Below, piece after piece: positions 36,380-45,241 of a stretch of DNA of 64,000 nucleotides (positions within the stretch are counted from its first letter, which is position 1; each line of letters opens with the position of its first letter). Below the pieces are notes generated by a model. It saw only the letters and a list, made by a program, of their open reading frames with translations, searched no databases and was not told where the DNA came from. Made by a program: the position numbers and the translations under genes. The stretch covers positions 8,429,501 through 8,493,500 of the forward strand of contig NZ_CP011340.1 in the NCBI RefSeq assembly GCF_001278075.1, in the 5' to 3' direction. Origin of the DNA: Streptomyces pristinaespiralis. GTDB taxonomy: Bacteria; Actinomycetota; Actinomycetes; Streptomycetales; Streptomycetaceae.

Positions 36380-36673
36380 TCATTCCATGATTCGGTCGAC
36401 GAACAAGCCGGCGGCGGTTGCCCCGGCGGTGACGGCCACGGGCCAGGAATTCACGGTGAGGATGGCGAACAAGCTGGCGCCGATGCCGGTCAGCGCGACG
36501 AACAGGAAGATTGTGGCGGAGCGCTGGTGGAGCAGCCCCTTGCTCTTGCCGACTTGGTATGTCTGGACCTGAGAGCACCACGCTCCTGCTGCCGCTGAAT
36601 ACGGCAAGGCCCTTTCCCGGGCAGTCCTTGGCGGTGCAGGCGATGCTGGCGTTCCACCGCACGACCGCGCCAC
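36380..36673 (-). CDS. Possible small membrane protein or truncated gene end
   Basis: The leftward frame ends with 'SATIFLFVALTGIGASLFAI' and 'LTVNSWPVAVTAGATAAGLF', two likely membrane helices, preceded by 'VQTYQVGKSKGLLHQR'. Only the last 65 residues look like protein, and no good start codon with a ribosome site precedes them. It may therefore be the 3' part of a disrupted gene. Otherwise the 36308-36817 gap holds nothing I can support. Confidence 0.35.
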   Translation of the reverse strand: MARSCGGTPASPAPPRTARERALPYSAAAGAWCSQVQTYQVGKSKGLLHQRSATIFLFVALTGIGASLFAILTVNSWPVAVTAGATAAGLFVDRIME

Positions 36674-36817
36674 TGCGCGGTGCGGGCCTTCTGACCGCAG
36701 GCCTCCGCACTGGCCGTGCCTTGCTGAGCTGGTGCCAGAACGCTACGAAGCACGGTGGGCGGGCAGTCGGTGATGGGGAAGACGTGGCGCGAGCCGCCCG
36801 CGGAGCATGGTGCGTGG

Positions 36818-38926
36818 TCAGAACTCCTTGGGGCGCCAGCCTGTCGCGTACTTCTCGTACAGAGCCAGAGCGGCCGCCAGGTCCTCGTTCAGCTCGACCG
36901 TCCCCTCCTGCAGGCACTGCTGCAACAACGCGACGGCCTCGGCCAGATGCGCTTCCCCGCCGTAGACGCTCACCAGGGAGTCCCACCTGAGCTGCTTCTC
37001 GGTCCGCACGGCCACGCTACCCATCGTCTGGCTGTGTACCGGCGCCACTCCGCTTTCCAGCAGGCGCGCGACGACGCGGGCATCGAAGGCCGGCTCAAGG
37101 ACAGGCGGACCGTCTGCTGCTGCCACAAGGACCGTTCGCAGCAGCATCCGCTCGTCGGCAAGGTCCTCGGGCCCAGCCGTGCGGAGCTGGGAGGCAAGTT
37201 CCTGCCTGAGCAACCGGGCGGATTCATCTGGAATCAAGCCCTGCTTGCCTGGACGGCCCGCGGCGATGTCGAGCAGAAGGACCTTTCCGTACAGGCTCGG
37301 GATGCCGTGAAAGAGGTTGCGGACGGTGGGATCAACCGCGTCGCCGCGGAGGTTGCGCAGCAGAACACTCACCGGGCTCAGCACCGCCCATTCACCGCCG
37401 GGGGAATACATGCCCGTGGAGCCCAGCCGGACCCGCGGCAGCTGCCGCATCAACGCCGCAGCCGTAGACAGCACGCTCTCCTCAGGCAGGTCGCGACAAT
37501 GGGGGACCAGACGCTTGAGCGTGTCGTCCAGCAGGGCATCCGGCACCTGCCCCAGTACCTCGTCGAGCGCGCTCTCGTCGCCGATGCAGGCCACGGCCTG
37601 GTCGATGCCCGCAGCGGGTGCCCGTCCGGCCGGAAGCCTGCGATGGAGATAGAAGTCCAGTACCGTGCTGCAGGCGACCCGCCGGTCCCGCTCCCAGGCC
37701 GGGATCCAGTCAGAGCCGTAATTCGGGCCGCCGAAAAGCCGCTCGGCGGCCGGGAACAGCAGGTGGACGACCGTCCGGGCGTGGCCGTTCAAGAGGCCGG
37801 TGAACTCTTCCACGAACGCTTCCTCACGTGCTGCCCGGTCTGTGCTGGGCCGGTACATCGTCTTGGCTGGCGCCAGCAGGTCTGCGGCAGTCGGCAGCAT
37901 CGCGTGCGCTGCGGGATAGCGCACGCGAAGGGCCTCAAGCGCCAGAACGTCGACCAGATTCACCTCCAGACCCAGGCTTCGCACGGCCAGTGGCACCGAT
38001 GCCAGATACCGCTTCACATCCCGGATGGTGGAGAACATCGGGAGAATCAGTTGCACGAGCACGTCCGGCCACCGCGACGCATGGAACAGCCCGGACTCGA
38101 TCCCGTCGAGCGCCTGTGCCAGTCCTTCCGCGATGACCGGGGAGAGTGCCTGCGTGGGCAGCGGCGGCACCTCCACCGACATCTTCACGATCTTCTCCAG
38201 GTACGCGGATCCTCTGACCGCCTCATCCGTCAACGCCGCCTCCACCACCTCGCGGTCGAAGCACAGGACGTAGACGATGTTCGGGAACGAGCCGGTCAGA
38301 CGCACCAGGCGGAAGAGATCTCGGATCTCCTGCTGTGACAGCCGGTCAATGTCATCGATGAACACCACGATCCGTCCTGGCAGTTTGATCAGGAGCTCAG
38401 TGAGCTGCGCTCGTTGTTCATGGATGGTCCCCTGTTCCTCGCCAAGGAGTTTCGACGTCCCCGCGGCGACCGCGCTTGCGCCGTCCAGGACGACGCCGGC
38501 TCCGGGGACGAACTTCAGTGGCGACAGGGCGGCTGAGTACCTGCCCAGCCGCTCAGCGACGGTGCGGCCCGCGTCCTTGAGTTTGTCCTTCAGCCGGCGC
38601 CCGTCCCGCAACTGCCCGGCCAATTCGTCGAAGAAGAACCGCATGAGCTGGTCCGTGCCGGAGAAGAACCACGGGTTGAACTGGACGACGTGCACGTCAT
38701 CGACCGCGTCCAGAGCGCTGCAGGTGAGATTCGCCAGCGACGTCTTGCCCGAACCCCACTTCCCCGTCAGTGCGACAACTGCGCCGTGCTTCGCGGACGT
38801 TCGACGGATTTCCACGGCGAACACATCAGCGAGGTCCGCACGCTGCAGCAAGTCCTGGCTGGCGTCATCGATCGGGTCATCTCCGCTGAGAAGACTGCCG
38901 ACGTGGATCGATGCGTTGTCCGTCAT
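36818..38926 (-). CDS. KAP-family P-loop NTPase
   Basis: This 702-residue protein starts MTDNASIHVGSLLSGDDPID. Walker A is 'ALTGKWGSGKTSLANL' (Lys61), followed by the KAP-typical 'HVVQFNPWFFSGTDQLMRFF'. Walker B is 'GRIVVFIDDIDRLSQQEIRD', then 'FPNIVYVLCFDREVVEAAL' and 'GSAYLEKIVKMSVEVPPLP'. These are the diagnostic blocks of KAP NTPases (PF07693), many of which are membrane-linked and some of which exclude phages. The usual inserted membrane helices are not obvious here; the segment 'SALSPLKFVPGAGVVLDGAS' at their position is only weakly hydrophobic. The C-terminal 400 residues are helical and unassigned. An isolated gene in a defence-like region, so a defence role is plausible but unproven. 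Confidence 0.85.
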   Translation of the reverse strand: MTDNASIHVGSLLSGDDPIDDASQDLLQRADLADVFAVEIRRTSAKHGAVVALTGKWGSGKTSLANLTCSALDAVDDVHVVQFNPWFFSGTDQLMRFFFDELAGQLRDGRRLKDKLKDAGRTVAERLGRYSAALSPLKFVPGAGVVLDGASAVAAGTSKLLGEEQGTIHEQRAQLTELLIKLPGRIVVFIDDIDRLSQQEIRDLFRLVRLTGSFPNIVYVLCFDREVVEAALTDEAVRGSAYLEKIVKMSVEVPPLPTQALSPVIAEGLAQALDGIESGLFHASRWPDVLVQLILPMFSTIRDVKRYLASVPLAVRSLGLEVNLVDVLALEALRVRYPAAHAMLPTAADLLAPAKTMYRPSTDRAAREEAFVEEFTGLLNGHARTVVHLLFPAAERLFGGPNYGSDWIPAWERDRRVACSTVLDFYLHRRLPAGRAPAAGIDQAVACIGDESALDEVLGQVPDALLDDTLKRLVPHCRDLPEESVLSTAAALMRQLPRVRLGSTGMYSPGGEWAVLSPVSVLLRNLRGDAVDPTVRNLFHGIPSLYGKVLLLDIAAGRPGKQGLIPDESARLLRQELASQLRTAGPEDLADERMLLRTVLVAAADGPPVLEPAFDARVVARLLESGVAPVHSQTMGSVAVRTEKQLRWDSLVSVYGGEAHLAEAVALLQQCLQEGTVELNEDLAAALALYEKYATGWRPKEF

Positions 38927-39542
38927 GCCCCACCCGTTTTCGGTCCTAGAGCCAGCGAGCGTAACGCCGCCCTCTGACAGTGAGGCGGCGGCTGGGTACG
39001 CCGACGCCTTGGCCACGGCGGATGCGGCCAAGAAGGTCACGGTGTAGGCAGCGAGGCCCCGGTGGGGATGAGGGCGGTGCCGCCGGTGAGGGTGTACCAC
39101 TTGTCGGCGCCGATGTACTGGACGGCATGCACGCGCTGGCCCTGTCCTCGGTGAGGGTGGTGCGGACGGTGAGGTCACCGGTGATTGCGCCGGCTGGCCT
39201 CCTACGAACGCAACCTGGCACAAAGCATGCCGCCATCATGGCTGGATCTGGTGCAAGCCTTCGCGGCGGCCTGCGCCATGCAACCGCCTCACTACGCCAA
39301 TGGCTGTGGACCTGGGCTGACGGTGGCACCGTCTGGGAGGACTTTCTATGACCGCCCTTCTTTGCACGGTCGCGCTCTGACGTCCATCTCATTGAATCGC
39401 GAGGTGCGCTGGTGCGTATCCTTCTACTCCCTCGCGTGGTGCGTCTCACAGGGTTCGGGGCTCGGCCTTCAACCCGCAAGCTGAGCAGGTATCTTGGGGG
39501 CGGGCTCTCTCTCAAGCTTCATCAGTTGAGAGGGGACATCTC
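38927..39542. other. Gap with decayed gene fragments
   Basis: On the minus strand at about 39190-39035, pieces of one protein appear in alternating frames ('GAITGDLTVRTTLTED', 'QRVHAVQYIGADKWYTLTGG', 'AYTVTFLAASAVAKASAYPA'), indicating a frameshifted remnant of an unidentified gene. Nothing else is recognised up to the micropeptide gene at 39543. Confidence 0.4.
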
Positions 39543-39662
39543 ATGCACAACAGCAAGCCCAGCAAGCGGCAGCGACTCCTTGAGTTCGCGGTCCACGTCG
39601 CAGTCCAGGCGACGGGCACCGTTATTGGTGGCCTGATTCTCGCCTGGCTCGGCCAGCAGTAA
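39543..39662 (+). CDS. 39-residue membrane micropeptide
   Basis: ATG 39543 to TAA 39660 encodes a basic N-terminus (MHNSKPSKRQRLLEF) followed by one hydrophobic helix ('VQATGTVIGGLILAWLG') ending QQ. AGAGGGG lies 8 bases upstream of the ATG, and the rare TAA stop is used. The charge pattern (positive inside, single span) resembles small phage holin-like or type I toxin peptides and stress micropeptides, but no antisense RNA is evident. It is too short for automatic gene calling. Confidence 0.55.
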   Translation: MHNSKPSKRQRLLEFAVHVAVQATGTVIGGLILAWLGQQ

Positions 39663-39964
39663 CGGGAGAGGGCCAAGTCCCCGCACCGGCCATCCCCTGG
39701 CCCACGCGGGGGCGGGACCAGTCCGCCAGAGGCGTAAGTCACCAATCAGCCCCCAGTTGGCGGCTTGCTGCCATTTCACCAAGCTGCGGACAGAAACGCA
39801 CAGTCACGCTAGAGTGACTGACGGCTGACTTCGCCAGCCTGTGCGACTCCGGAACTCAACCCACGCTGTCTGGGAGTTGGCCAAGGATCTCCGATTCGCG
39901 AGTGGTTGGGTCATGCCGTTATCACGGCGCTGCGCGTGGGGCACGCCGAGAAGGAGATCGGTCC

Positions 39965-41740
39965 GTGACCAGGGGCAACGCCCGCAAGAAGACCGTGCGC
40001 CAGCGGATGAAGGAGACTGGGGAGCCGTACGCCCTGGCTGCCCGAAGCGTGCCGCCCCCGCCACCTCCTGGGCCTGGCAGTGGTATCGCATCTGCGTCAG
40101 AGCCTGACCCCGATCGCTGCCAGCAGTGTGGAGCCCGGAACAGGGCCAAGCATCCGCTGTGCCTGGCGTGTCGTCGCGACCTTGTCGCGGACGAGTTCGT
40201 TGAGAACCTGAGCCGGCCCGGTACACCGTGGGAGGCTATGAGTGGCGGCGTTGCCGACCTGTGTCGGTGGAAGTGTCGCGCATGCTCCTCAACGTGGTCG
40301 GCTAAGCTCAGCAGCCGTACGGGTACCAACCAGACCGGCTGCCCTGAGTGTCACCGGACTTCCAATAGGGCCCCGTCTCCCGCCAAGTCCCTCAAGGCGC
40401 TACGGCCCGACATCGCACGCCAGTTCCGCCGCAACATCGAGATGCCGGGCCGCGGTCCTGATCGTCTCGGTCCGGCTAGCCACTATCTCTGCGAATGGGA
40501 GTGCGACAGCGCGCATCTGTGGTCCGCGCGGGTTGTTGACCGGACCGCAGGAAATGGTTGCCCCGATTGCAGGACTCACGGCCGCTCCCGGTTGGAGTTC
40601 GAGGTCGCAGCGCTGCTGTCTGCCGCTACCGGGCTCGTCGTAGAGCTTCATCAGACAGTCACGCTTGCCACCGGACGACGCCGCGAGGTAGACCTTCGGC
40701 TGCCCGAAGTGCCGCTCATCATCGAGTTGGACCCGATGGGGAGCCATGCGTCGTCGGAGGGCGTCGATCGGGATACCCGTAAGACGCAGCAACTGATTGC
40801 CAATGGGCATGCCGTCCTTCGAGCACGTCATCGCGGCCTTCCAGTGCTAGGCGTAGACGGCTACGTGCACGTCGAAGTAGCGCCAGGGCTCAACGCCTGG
40901 TCATGGGCTCGAGTGATCGGGCGATCGCTCGATGCCCAAGGCATCGCTTGGAAAGACCTTGACCAGGATGGGATCACAAGCGCACTTACCGCAGCAACCA
41001 GGAGGTGGTCCGAGGTCTGCGCTGCGCCTCCTAGCCCATCGGCTCGAGACGCTGCCCCACATCTTGCGGACGAGTTCCGGCGCAATCTTGATCACCCAGG
41101 CCGAGGTGTGGACTGGATGCCGCCCGGCTGCACAGACCGTTGCGTCTGGCAGTGCCAGATGTGTTTGCGTACCTGGGAAGCAAGGCTCGACAAGCGGACG
41201 CTGCGCGGACAAGGGTGTCCGGACTGTGGGCGGCAGAAACTCGCTCAAGCGATCATCCGTCCGAAGTCCGGCGAGTCGCTCGAGGATCGCGAACCGGACA
41301 TTGCTGCGGAACTCGTCAAGGTGATCAGCGACCCGCTGATGACCGCGCAAGATCTCCGGCGAGGCAGCGGGCTGAAGTGCTTGTGGCAGTGCTCGGTCTG
41401 TGGCCACGAGTGGGAGGCGACTCCAAACGCGCGCACAATCCCAGGTCGGAAGAGTGGCTGTCCTCCATGCAGCGTGAAACGCCGCGGCGCAGCACGCCGG
41501 CGCCCCGCTGCAGGGCAATCGCTGGCTGACCTCAACCCCGACCTCGCGAAAGAGCTGGTCAAGGTAATCGATGACGCGATGCTTACAGCTTGGGATATTG
41601 GGCCAGGTTCCGGGAAACGGTGTCTTTGGCGCTGCGCAGCCTGCGGCCACAAGTGGACCACTACTCCCGACCAGCGCACGAAAAGAGGTACAGGCTGCAA
41701 AGCTTGTTGGGAGCGCCGCCGAAGGGGTCGCGCCAAGTAG
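39965..41740 (+). CDS. Zinc-ribbon (DUF4379-like) protein fused to a PD-(D/E)xK-type nuclease domain
   Basis: This 591-residue protein starts at GTG 39965 behind AAGGAG; the N-terminus 'KKTVRQRMKETGEPYALAAR' is of a kind seen on many plasmid/ICE proteins. Four or more treble-clef zinc repeats of the 'W.C..C...W...xxxR....GCP.C' type occur ('CRWKCRACSSTWSAKL', 'CVWQCQMCLRTWEARL', 'CLWQCSVCGHEWEAT', 'CLWRCAACGHKWTTT'), each with 'xxxDIAxEL' linkers. Between repeats 2 and 3 lies 'SRLEFEVAALLSAATGLVVE' and 'RREVDLRLPEVPLIIELDPM' with 'HAVLRARHRGLPVLG', which fits a Vsr/DUF559-like restriction-endonuclease fold (E...D...E-x-D). It is likely a DNA-targeting nuclease; antiphage use is inferred. Confidence 0.75.
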   Translation: MTRGNARKKTVRQRMKETGEPYALAARSVPPPPPPGPGSGIASASEPDPDRCQQCGARNRAKHPLCLACRRDLVADEFVENLSRPGTPWEAMSGGVADLCRWKCRACSSTWSAKLSSRTGTNQTGCPECHRTSNRAPSPAKSLKALRPDIARQFRRNIEMPGRGPDRLGPASHYLCEWECDSAHLWSARVVDRTAGNGCPDCRTHGRSRLEFEVAALLSAATGLVVELHQTVTLATGRRREVDLRLPEVPLIIELDPMGSHASSEGVDRDTRKTQQLIANGHAVLRARHRGLPVLGVDGYVHVEVAPGLNAWSWARVIGRSLDAQGIAWKDLDQDGITSALTAATRRWSEVCAAPPSPSARDAAPHLADEFRRNLDHPGRGVDWMPPGCTDRCVWQCQMCLRTWEARLDKRTLRGQGCPDCGRQKLAQAIIRPKSGESLEDREPDIAAELVKVISDPLMTAQDLRRGSGLKCLWQCSVCGHEWEATPNARTIPGRKSGCPPCSVKRRGAARRRPAAGQSLADLNPDLAKELVKVIDDAMLTAWDIGPGSGKRCLWRCAACGHKWTTTPDQRTKRGTGCKACWERRRRGRAK

Positions 41741-41955
41741 GCGGTGGAGGCACGGAGCAGATCGTGCTGCGGGAATGAGGAAGCGAAGCAGGCCGGGGAG
41801 TCAAGAACCACCGGCCTGTCCGCCGCTGGCGCCATGCCGGCATATCGGCGGCCTGCATCCGGCGGTTGCCAACCGGTGCGTGAAGGAGCAGGCCGCATTG
41901 GATCAGCGGTTCGTGCTCGGCGCCGCCTCCAGCGTCGGGTCCGCGTCCGTGAGCC

Positions 41956-42297
41956 TCACGATCCTGTGATGCCAGTACCACCGCATGTTTCCTGCTTGCC
42001 TGCCGTCAGCATCCTCCTCAGCACCTCGGTGGGCATTTCCGCCCACCGGGCCACCTCCTCCAGCGGCACCCCACTGTTCACCGCCGCCACCGCGGTCCGC
42101 TTCTGCTGGGTGAACGCCTCGATGCGTTCCTTCCTTTCGCGGAGCTCCTTCGGAATCTCCGCGTGCGCCGAGTCGAACGGCTCCTCAATACCGACCACTG
42201 CCGGGAACGGCTGGTCTGCCGTCCCGATGCCGTAGACGGGAACATCGGGGACGAGCGGCAGCACGATCACGCGGGATCCCCCCTTCGGGTTGAGCAT
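41956..42297 (-). CDS. Small hypothetical protein with C-terminal helix-turn-helix-like segment
   Basis: This 113-residue frame from ATG 42297 (MLNPKGGSRVIVLPLVPDVP) contains 'KELRERKERIEAFTQQKRTA' and ends in 'SGVPLEEVARWAEMPTEVLR', which resembles the helix-turn-helix of small regulators. A start at 42375 is also possible; neither has a strong ribosome site. It lies just downstream of the HEPN/zinc-ribbon gene on the same strand, 159 bases away, and could be co-transcribed. The 41741-41955 space holds nothing recognisable. Confidence 0.5.
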   Translation of the reverse strand: MLNPKGGSRVIVLPLVPDVPVYGIGTADQPFPAVVGIEEPFDSAHAEIPKELRERKERIEAFTQQKRTAVAAVNSGVPLEEVARWAEMPTEVLRRMLTAGKQETCGGTGITGS

Positions 42298-42456
42298 GGC
42301 GGGCAGGTGCGGCGTCCTGCGAGTGATCGCATAGGGTGACCATCTCCATTTGGACAGCCCGTCAGGAGCGCACATTCATGCCGGGCTGCCTCGTGCGGCC
42401 GTCGAGCCATGGGCTCCTCTCACGAGGGGCGAATGACGAGTGGCTGGGCCTGGCCA

Positions 42457-43563
42457 TCAGAACCGCGCGTAGCGGTTTTCAATGCAGTTGCGACATATGT
42501 GGATCGCATCTTCGTCGGGGCCGATGTCGAGGACAGTCCCGCAACCACCTTCACAGTCGATCAAGTTCTTGAATACGGTGCCGCACGAGAAGCACAGGGG
42601 CGTTGCATCGGGCTGGCCCGCCGCGGTCACCGCTTCGATCACCAGAGCGCCTATTTCGCAGTCCGGACACTCGACCACCGGAGAGTCTCCACCGTCCTTG
42701 ATGGCGGAGTAGTTGTCCAGCCCCAAGATGATCCATGCATAGTTGGCGGCTGCGGACTCTGGATCCTGCGGCCATACCTGGTGGCAGAACAGGCAGGTCG
42801 GGCCCTCGTCCCTGCCGTTAGCGACCAAGGCCCACTGCTCGCAGTCGGGGCACTTCACCGTCACGTCGGTGACCTTGGCCAGCTCGCTCCGGAGGTTATT
42901 CATGCGCTGCTTGACCAGCGTCTCGATGCCCTTGAGTTTCAACCGGAACGAGTCCATGTCTTGCTCGACGCCCTTAGCTTCGGCGGGTTCGAGTTCCGGG
43001 ATGAGGTGTCTGTGGATGAAAGCGATCAGGAAGTCGAGCACCCTCGCCGCACGCGACTCGATGGCGTACGCGTTGTGCTTCAGCCCGTAGTGCTGAAGGG
43101 CGTTGCGGTGGTCCGATAGGTCTTTGATCCGTTTCCGGTCGTCCTCTTCGATTGCGAGGCGGGCGATGTTGCGGAGCCGGTCGAACGCGTCCAGGGTGCC
43201 GCAGCTCTTGAAGTCGCCCTTCTGCCACGCGTCGTGAGTCGCCTCGGTGGGGTCGGCGAAGATAAGGCTAAAGTGCTCGCGCGCCAGACGGGCCTTGAGC
43301 AGTACCTCGGTGGCCGCCTGAAGGTGAAGCACCGTGTACTTGAGGTCACGGGCGCTCGGAGGTGTCGCACCTTCCGTCAGGTGTTGAAAGACGCTCACCA
43401 GGTAGTCCATGCCGTTGGACACGGGAGTGTAGGACACGTCCAGCCGAGGGGACGGACGCTCCGCCTTCTTCGCACTCACGACGGGCATGGCCGCCGGTGC
43501 CGGGATTTGCTCCGCGCTGCCTTCGGGCTCGTCGGGCAGCTGCGGTCCAGGCCGGTCGGTCAT
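42457..43563 (-). CDS. HEPN-like domain plus zinc-ribbon protein
   Basis: This 368-residue protein starts MTDRPGPQLPDEPEGSAEQI behind GGAGGAA. Residues about 70-190 form a helical HEPN-like domain ('TVLHLQAATEVLLKARLA', 'FDRLRNIARLAIEEDDRKRI') with an R-x4-H motif, Arg153-NALQ-His158 ('DHRNALQHYG'), the signature of HEPN ribonucleases. The C-terminal half has three Cys-pair zinc ribbons ('CPDCEQWALVANGRDEGPTC', 'CPDCEIGALV', 'CRNCIENRYARF'). An RNA-binding or RNA-cleaving role is inferred. It is an isolated gene in an accessory region, consistent with an antiphage or stress RNase. Confidence 0.7.
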   Translation of the reverse strand: MTDRPGPQLPDEPEGSAEQIPAPAAMPVVSAKKAERPSPRLDVSYTPVSNGMDYLVSVFQHLTEGATPPSARDLKYTVLHLQAATEVLLKARLAREHFSLIFADPTEATHDAWQKGDFKSCGTLDAFDRLRNIARLAIEEDDRKRIKDLSDHRNALQHYGLKHNAYAIESRAARVLDFLIAFIHRHLIPELEPAEAKGVEQDMDSFRLKLKGIETLVKQRMNNLRSELAKVTDVTVKCPDCEQWALVANGRDEGPTCLFCHQVWPQDPESAAANYAWIILGLDNYSAIKDGGDSPVVECPDCEIGALVIEAVTAAGQPDATPLCFSCGTVFKNLIDCEGGCGTVLDIGPDEDAIHICRNCIENRYARF

Positions 43564-43829
43564 TGGGTTCCTCCAGCAGGTAACGCGATTCCAGGGAGAA
43601 CATCCGGCATGACCGCTACACCCGTGCTCCCCGAGGCTGTAAGGAAGGCAACGACTTGTAGACACGGAACAACAGTCACGACCGTTCGCCCGCCCTTATC
43701 GTCGCTCTTGGCCACCGCCGCTGCACGTCATTTGCACGCTTGGCCAACACCCCGCCGCCAGAAGGCTCACCACGGGGACCTCTGGACTGATACACCAAGG
43801 GGACCAAGGTCACGAAATGTTGATCCTCT

Positions 43830-43945
43830 CTGCCGACGCCTCTAGTCCTGCTCCAGGCGGTCGAGATGCGCCGGCTGCTGGCGGAGGCGGGGCTCGAGAT
43901 CGGCGCGGGGAAAGTGTCGGCGCTGTGGTCGGCGACTGATGGTCT
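43830..43945 (+). pseudogene. Truncated HTH regulator fragment
   Basis: The frame reads 'LVLLQAVEMRRLLAEAGLEI' and 'GAGKVSALWSATDG', matching the N-terminal HTH of small XRE-type regulators (usual continuation 'VRLDxLxxIxxALxCTPGDL'). It is cut off exactly where the 50-bp sequence shared with 27410-27460 begins. Confidence 0.5.
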
Positions 43946-43984
43946 GCGGGGGAGTGCCAGTGGGCATCGTCGTCTGAGTGTCAG
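43935..43984. repeat. Copy 2 of the 50-bp repeated junction sequence
   Basis: It aligns with 27410-27460 in the same orientation with one single-base gap and a few mismatches. It abuts the truncated regulator fragment on its left, as copy 1 abuts the truncated helicase. Confidence 0.7.
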
Positions 43985-45241
43985 GCGTCTCAATCCAACG
44001 CATCGAACAGCGACTGCTGAGCGGGGGCTGGAAGCAGCAGGCTGCCGTACCGACCGTCGTCCAGCGCGTGACGGCACGTGTCCCGCAGGGCGAGTCTGAC
44101 AGCTCCGGCCCCCAGTACCCGTCGCTCCAAGACCACAGGACTCCGAAGGCAACGGGCATTGCAGGGCGGCGGCGTCCCTACGACGCTTCTGCCTGCAGCG
44201 GCCAGCTCAGGGTGGCAAGCCCCGTTGGACTGCCGATGTGCACGTACTGCGTGCGGCCGTGGGTGTGGACGATGTTGGTGACCGGCGCCGCGGTTGCCTG
44301 GGGAGTGGGTCGCATCGGCCGCCTCACTGGGGCTGCTCTTCCTTGGTGTGGCCCGAGGTATCCACGCCGCCTCCACCATATGGCAGCCCACCGCTGAGCG
44401 AGCAGCCTCGTTCAGCATTTGCGCCTGGGCTCAGTGAAGGGGACCGCACGTCTGCCGGGAAGCGGAGTCGACCGGACAGCTTCACCTGGGACGCGCAGCA
44501 GCGTGACCGATCAGCGCTGCGTTCGGGAGGCCGCCGCCGTGTTGCTTCCAGGGGTGGTGCGAGAGGTTGCGAAATGTGTGTGCATAGTGAAGGGATCGTG
44601 TGTAGGATGCGCGCAGACCGCGTGCGGGTGGGGTGCTTGAGGCGGTTATTCACCGCCTGTGCCGTTCGTGGTGCGGGCCCAGCACGCCGGGGGTGCGGAT
44701 GTATCTGGCATGTCTGTGTGCCGAAAATTTCCTGCTCTTCGGCTGCGCTCGGCAGAACGATCGGTTCAGGCCGTACGTCTGCAGGCCGACTTCGGCCCGG
44801 CCACCCATGCTGCGGTCGGGGAGAACGAACAACAGGGCGGGACCGCTTCTCGCCGACGCCATCCGCCTGTGCCCTGTGACGCGGATAAACCGACCACGAC
44901 ATCACCCGTCGGCGATCAGCGACGCGCCTTCGGCCAACACGTGGGTGGTCCGGCGTCGATGGTGGAGCGCTCCAGCGGGGGAAGTTAGCCAACGAGCTCT
45001 GGCACGCGTCCGGTTGCGAGCTCAAGAGCTGGGGGACCGGTGGGCGGGACTGACGGGTACCGGCCTTGCCCGGGTTGCGCATCTGCAGGGTAAGCCGCCC
45101 CTGTGCCCGTCGGGACTGGGCGTCTTTGGAGTCCCGGCAATCTGTGGAACTGCCCAGTAGTTTCGGCGCCCCGGCGTACGGTGTCACCGCCAGCCGCCAG
45201 GGCCGCCCCGCCGCACGATGAGATAGGCACAGGGACCGCCG

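Larger units (their letters stand above)
43564..45241. other. Long gap (about 1.7 kb) with one gene fragment and a repeated junction
   Basis: Only an XRE-like fragment (43830-43945) and the repeat at 43935-43984 are recognised. The remainder, 43985-45241, has long open frames in several phases but no consistent codon bias, ribosome site or domain. A small hairpin, AGGCGG / CCGCCT, lies at about 44640-44658. The end of the gap must contain the herA promoter. Confidence 0.4.

Noticed and set aside
44324..45187. A 287-codon leftward open frame upstream of herA
   Set aside because: Arg/Pro/Ser-rich composition, no ribosome site and no consistent third-position bias; opposite-strand frames of similar length exist, so it looks like a high-GC artefact.
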